The notes beneath the pieces were generated by a model. The model saw nothing but the letters and a program-made list of their open reading frames with translations. It was not told the origin of the DNA and searched no databases. A program made the position numbers and the translations under genes. This document shows positions 58,663 to 64,000 of a stretch of DNA of 64,000 nucleotides, in pieces (position 1 is the stretch's first letter; every line of letters begins with the position of its first letter). The stretch is from Physcomitrium patens (lineage: Eukaryota; Streptophyta; Bryopsida; Funariales; Funariaceae): NCBI RefSeq assembly GCF_000002425.4, contig NC_037270.1, forward strand, positions 8,259,892-8,323,891. Reading direction: 5' to 3'.

Positions 58663-59400
58663 TGAAAAAAAGATCCTTTGATTTAAACCTAAAAACTACA
58701 AATAATAAAATTTATTAAGTTGAGGCAATAAAATATTTAAATATAAATAATAGTTTTAGTGAAATAAACTTGAGATTTTTTTTTATATATATATGCATTA
58801 AAATGTAGTCTTATTTCAATTGACTCTTTAATGGATGAAAGTTGCATTGTAATTTTTATCAATAGAATATGCTTCATCATAGATGATAAAATAAAAAAAA
58901 AGCATTAGCAATAGGTACCAAAGACTATTTAAATAGGTTATATAAATTTGAACATGAATTATAATTAATAAAAGAAAATTCAATTACAATAGATGAAAGC
59001 ATTGATCTATGACAAAAAAGACACAAATATCTTTACTATGCTAGTTTATAATACTTATCAAGACATAAGAGAGTACAAGAACTACCTACTTTTATTATAA
59101 TCAAGAAAATTTATATTCATTGCCTTGCTAGATGCCAACACCAAAAAAGATTTTTAAAAATTTTATTCAAGAAATCTACAGAAGTACTATAATTAACTCA
59201 TTTATATCTTGTAGGATCTATCTATACTTTATTATTAGATAGATCCAAATATTTTGCTATCTTTACATATAATATTTTTAGAAAAAACTTTATCAATTTT
59301 ATGAAAAGTAAAGGTGAAACCTTTGACAAACATCAAGAATTTAAGGTTAAAGTTATAGAAAAAATAGGTAAGAAAATTTTGGCCTTACTATATTATGGTG
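57700..59400 (+). pseudogene. Ty1/Copia gag-protease-integrase remnant
   Basis: Downstream of the primer site, gag-like sequence has IWRIKMIAILKRE and GDINTYLKFAIDIKNKLK. Near 58590-58620 WYIDFDASNN stands where Copia proteases have WxxDSGASNH, so the catalytic DSG reads DFD. IGTKDYLNRLYKFEHE near 58910-58955 fits the GAG-pre-integrase region, and KYFAIFTYNIFRKNFINFMKSKGETF near 59248-59325 the integrase core. It stops before RT. Numerous stops; AAT repeats at 58631-58662 interrupt it. Confidence 0.75.
58631..58662. repeat. (AAT)n microsatellite
   Basis: About ten AAT/ATA units. Confidence 0.9.
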
Positions 59401-60140
59401 TGGATTTTTTAATAGTTAAATAATAGATATTCATATATATTGTGCTTATATTTAAGCATACAATTAGATTGATATTAGTGGTCTATTATTTTGATTCATA
59501 TATTTATTTAATTATTAGAAAAAAATTAACTATTAGATTAATAACCAAGAAGATTGGTAGTGAGGATTTAAATAATGATAGGATAGACTACATGTGGTGG
59601 ATTTTTATTTTTGAGTCTTTTTAGTGATATTTTTAAAGATTAGAATAAGGATAAGATAAACCACAAGTGATAGATGTTAATCTTAGAGACATCTTAATGA
59701 CATTTCTAAAGTATCAAGGTGACTTAAAGAAGTAAGAAGAAGTACATAAGGTATAATTATTATTGTTGTATCTTTTATTTTGATTAATACAGAGGAAAAA
59801 TTTAGATCTTAGTTTTTAGACTATTATGCATGATTGGAATAGTATCTTGGTATAAGATTGTAACGACATATTTTGGATGAAATAAATACCTTGTTTGAAA
59901 AATTTGAGGGCTTGTTTTATACTAAAGAAAGAAAAATAGAGTATTGAAATGAAAGAGGTCCTAAAAATAAAGAAACTATGTGATCTAATTTTAAAAGCTT
60001 AATTCTTGATAACTATTGTAACTATTAAAATAAGATTTAATAGATAGATTTTTAAATGACTTATCTTAAATATAATTAAATCTTAGATGCATAGTAAAAA
60101 GCAAGCTTAAGGCATATAAAGATTCATCATAACACGAAGC
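59401..60140. other. AT-rich DNA, probably decayed transposon sequence
   Basis: No motif can be read with confidence. The 60-codon frame at 59442-59624 has AT-driven composition. Confidence 0.4.
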
Positions 60141-60149
60141 CTTGTATTT

Positions 60150-60680
<531 letters not shown>

Positions 60681-61369
60681 GTACTTAAAATCACAATATA
60701 TATTGAATAGTATAAAAATTCTTAGACAAATAAAGAATTAAAATGTTAGTTGTAGAAATAGAGTCTTAATAAGTCTTGGAGAAAACTATATAAATTTATT
60801 TAATATTTTTACTTATTATTGAGTATTAAGAATTATTTATTAAGAATAATATTTAAATTGGCTTTCTATGTATATGTATTACTTATAAAAAACTATAAAT
60901 TTTATTTAGTAGTTAAAAGAAGTATGAGAAAAAAATTCATGTCTTTTTAGTTATTTATATATAAAGTAGGATTTTTAGTGGATTTAAATTTATTTTAATA
61001 CTATAAAAAATTATCAAGATAGAAAATTATATACTTGAATTGATATTAGCATTATAAAACCATCATAGAAATTATTAGAATTTATTTAGAATTTATTTAT
61101 AAATTTTAGAGTAATTTTTAAGACTTTGATAAAAATAAGTTTTATTACTTTGGAAGGCATTATAAAAAAAATGGAGCAAGATTTGAAGGCCACATAAGGT
61201 TTTGAAGCTAATTAGATGTTTTTGAATACTATGGTGAAATAAAAAATGAAAAATATTAAATCTATTATTAGAATATAGGAGATCCTATATCTAATTTAGT
61301 CCTTATAAGAAAGGATATGCACAAATTTTATACGGGTTGTAGCACTTTGAAGGTAGTTAAGAAGATAAG

Positions 61370-61850
61370 ACTAAAGCCTTGTGGCCTCTCTTAGATACCC
61401 ATATACACTACATGTAAGCCTTAGTGAGGCTTAAATCCTTGATCTATATGCAAGATATTCTTGAGATAAAATATTTTTACTTAATTTTTTATTTATATAC
61501 TTTTTATTTTCAAATCTTCATAACTTATATATAATAACTAAAATTTATATGTCTCTTGTACCATTAGAAAAATAAAAATTTATATTATAAAATATATATT
61601 TTTTTTTTTCTTTTTATATTTTATTAGATAAAAATTGATTGAATAAAAGATGAGCAAGTTTTGAATTTAATAATTCCTTGATTTCATTAATTTCATTTGT
61701 TTTATGTTTGGTTGTTTTTTATTATTTTTATTTGCTTCTTTCACTTCACACCACCAATTACAAGCAATTCTTAATTGAAGCCATCTTGTAATTTGGATTG
61801 AGGGGTGAAATTTACCTTCACATTTTGGTGCATCTATTAGAAGCTAGTAC
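61370..61850 (+). repeat. Right arm of a large inverted repeat
   Basis: Partner of 60150-60680, with about 690 bp between the arms. It ends TTTACCTTCACA followed by TTTTGGTGC, which resembles an LTR end next to a primer site. The two arms may thus be LTRs of one family in opposite orientation. Confidence 0.7.
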
Positions 61851-61959
61851 TTCTAATTGTATGTATGAATGTGAAGTTAGTTATTTGTGATTGACTTTTT
61901 CTATGGACTTTTTAAGGGAGCCTTATAAATACATTTTCTATCATTAGTAAGTCTTCTAT

Positions 61960-61987
61960 CTATTATTATTATTATTATTATTATTAT
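61960..61987. repeat. (ATT)n microsatellite
   Basis: Uninterrupted ATT units. Confidence 0.9.
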
Positions 61988-62379
61988 AAAAATATATCTT
62001 TTAATTCATAGTCAAAAGATTTTTATTTTATTTTTTAAAAAAATAATGATTAAAAATAGAGTATATTGCTATTAGATTTTTATCAATCAGTTTTTATTTA
62101 TTTATTATTTAAATTTGAAACTTTTTCAGATTTTGTATCTTGATGTAAGCTTTCTAAAAGCTATCACACTGGAATTGGATAGAATTTAAATTTTTAGTGA
62201 AATTTTGATTAAAAAAAAATTCACTACCTTAGCAATTTTTTGTATTCCATGTTTGGAAAGTTATTTTTAGTGCATGTTGACTATTTAAAATTTAATTACT
62301 TTGGATTAAAATAATTTGAACAAAAAATAAAATTTTCATTGAAATTGCATTAATACTCAATTTTCGGCAATTTTTGGAG

Positions 62380-62587
62380 TGAAAAAGAAGCTTAGAAGTT
62401 CTAAGAATTCATCATCAAGGGTGGAGTTCATCTACAAAGATCCTCACTATTCTTCTTTGTAGTTTTTTTAGTTGAAGGCCTTTCTCTAGTCGTAGAAAGA
62501 TTTAATCACTCCTTCTACCCCTTATATTCTTTCTATTTATAGAAAGAACTTAATAAAAACTTCAAAAAAAAAAAAAAAAAAAAAAAA
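62380..62587 (+). mobile_element. Retroposon-like 3' end with A tail
   Basis: A 24-bp run of A (62564-62587) lies 12 bp after AATAAA (62551). The preceding ~180 bp are more GC-balanced than the surroundings. This is the layout of a reverse-transcribed polyadenylated RNA (LINE, SINE or processed gene copy). The 5' end and target duplication were not found. Confidence 0.4.
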
Positions 62588-63260
62588 TCATTAAATTAAG
62601 GTGAATATTCTTTTCAAAAACATTCACTAGTTTTTAATTTATTTTACTAATACAAATTGTCATATGAAGGAAAGAAACTTAAGAAGAAAGAAGAGTGAAA
62701 TTAATAGCTTGCAAGAAAGTAAATTCCTAAACCCTTGTCAATTATTTCTTTCTTTGAAATTTTAGCAAATTTCTTGAATACAAGGATCTGGAGCTAAGAA
62801 TTGGAGGATAGAATCTAGTAGGAAGATGCAAAAAGCCAATCCTTTGTAAAGAAACCACCTACTCAAATTTTCTATTATATCTTACTAAAATCAATTATTA
62901 AAAAATAAAGTATAATATCTTTACTATAAAATATACCATTTGGTAATAATATCAATTTTCATTCAAATTATGTTTTAAATTTTACATGAATTAAATGGTA
63001 TTGAGATATACAATCAATAAGTTCTAAGTTTCCACTTGCAATACAAAAAAGCTCCATAATTTCATAGATTTGGACTTTGTAACTAAGCACAAAATAAATA
63101 AAAACCATTGATGGATTACTTTAGGAGATTTTTTAAACAATTAACTAGTGGCATATATACATTATTTTAAATGTTGAATTGTTTAATATTTTGCTTGATT
63201 AGATTTAAATAAAAATTAAACATAACTAGGAAAAATTTATTAAAATAAATTTATTGTCAC

Positions 63261-63263
<3 letters not shown>

Positions 63264-63304
<41 letters not shown>

Positions 63305-63305
63305 T
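63264..63305. repeat. (TA)n(CA)n microsatellite
   Basis: A TA tract passing into five CA units. Confidence 0.95.
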
Positions 63306-63724
63306 ATGGCACAACTTACACAGCAATTATGTTATCATTATAAAATTACTAATTTGACTATTTTATTAACACAACCAATTTCTTAGTATAAAATGTTATA
63401 TAAGAATTTATTTATAAAAATCTGTAATATAAACATTTATCATAAAATAAAATTTCTAAATTTTTAATAATATTTGTATATTATTTATAAAACATGTTTT
63501 GAATTATCCATGCTAAAGATTAGTGTTTGTAATAACAATATTTATAAATTTTATAATATAACAGATTTTTTTTTTCATTTTAGAATAATAAACCATGTAT
63601 AAATTTTTTCTTCCATTTTTAGTTTATTGATCATTTTAAGAAAATATTGTATACATAATGAGGATATTCAAGTAGCTAATAATCATATAAATTCACAATT
63701 AGAATCATATGTTATATTGGAATT

Positions 63725-63728
<4 letters not shown>

Positions 63729-63761
<33 letters not shown>
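63729..63761. repeat. (TA)n microsatellite
   Basis: Uninterrupted TA tract. Confidence 0.95.
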
Positions 63762-63763
<2 letters not shown>

Positions 63764-64000
63764 CATATGAATATTCAAAACAAGAATAAAATAAAATAAA
63801 ATTCCGTCCTATTATTTAAAAAATATTTACTAAAACCAAATGATTATGCTTATTTTTTAAATGTATATGCAGCACATTAAAAATATAACACCAAGATTTT
63901 TATGAATTTATATTTATCCATGGCTTCTTTTAAATTTTTTTCAAATCTTTTTTATTTTCCTAAATCAAAACATACCGACTAACATCATTGATGTCTATAA

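Larger units (their letters stand above)
62588..64000. other. AT-rich DNA with (TA)n tracts
   Basis: No coding feature recognised to the end of the window. TA tracts are at about 63264 and 63729. Confidence 0.6.

Overview
This window looks like nuclear DNA of a land plant, most likely a bryophyte (moss). The DNA is very AT-rich and full of (TA)n tracts. It is built largely of plant-type LTR retrotransposons: Ty3/Gypsy chromoviruses, a lineage resembling the Tcn1-like elements known from mosses and lycophytes, and Ty1/Copia remnants. A few small, more GC-balanced islands include degraded pentatricopeptide-repeat (PPR) coding sequence. The moss assignment is inference; plant nuclear DNA is much firmer. 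I saw no tRNA, rRNA, CRISPR or bacterial feature.

Layout. 1-6.2 kb: AT-rich DNA with a decayed family-A solo LTR and a dispersed repeat (R1). 6.2-37.2 kb: one nest of retrotransposons. The host is an old Tcn1-like Gypsy element C (+ strand). Its protease region was split by the young, almost intact chromovirus A1 (8807-15179, TSD TATAG). Just before its RT it was split again by a second Gypsy family, B1 (15608-33483, TSD CTAGT/TTAGT). Inside B1 lies A3, an old family-A copy, and inside A3's gag/pol junction lies A2 (24967-31377, TSD TTCCT). 37.2-39.9 kb: PPR-gene remnant and unique DNA. 39.9-44.6 kb: decayed family-A copy A4. 45.4-45.9 kb: family-B solo LTR (TSD TTAGC). 46.6-48.7 kb: GC-balanced island with one coding-like open stretch. 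49.5-50.8 kb: two family-A solo LTRs. 53-54.2 kb: unique island. 54.4-55.5 kb and 57.4-59.4 kb: Copia remnants on opposite strands. 56.0-56.3 kb: telomere-like CCTAAA-rich tract. 60.1-61.9 kb: large inverted repeat. 62.5 kb: a retroposon-like A tail.

The most interesting object is family A. A1 is young: its two 552-bp LTRs differ at 5 positions. It encodes gag, then pol in the -1 frame (protease, RT, RNase H, integrase, chromodomain), then a separate 140-codon ORF3 between pol and the 3' LTR. ORF3 matches no family I recognise, yet its reading frame is recognisable in A2. The expected tRNA-type primer site is absent next to the LTR. Instead, TTGACAAGAGT sits 2 nt inside the LTR and is perfectly complementary to the 11 nt at the predicted transcript 5' end, 31 nt downstream of the TATA box. 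That is the geometry of Tf1-type self-priming. Both features recur in A2.

Decay throughout is dominated by C-to-T/G-to-A changes (TGG to stop, Cys to Tyr, TSD and LTR-end changes), as expected for methylated, silenced repeats. No functional cellular gene is clearly present.
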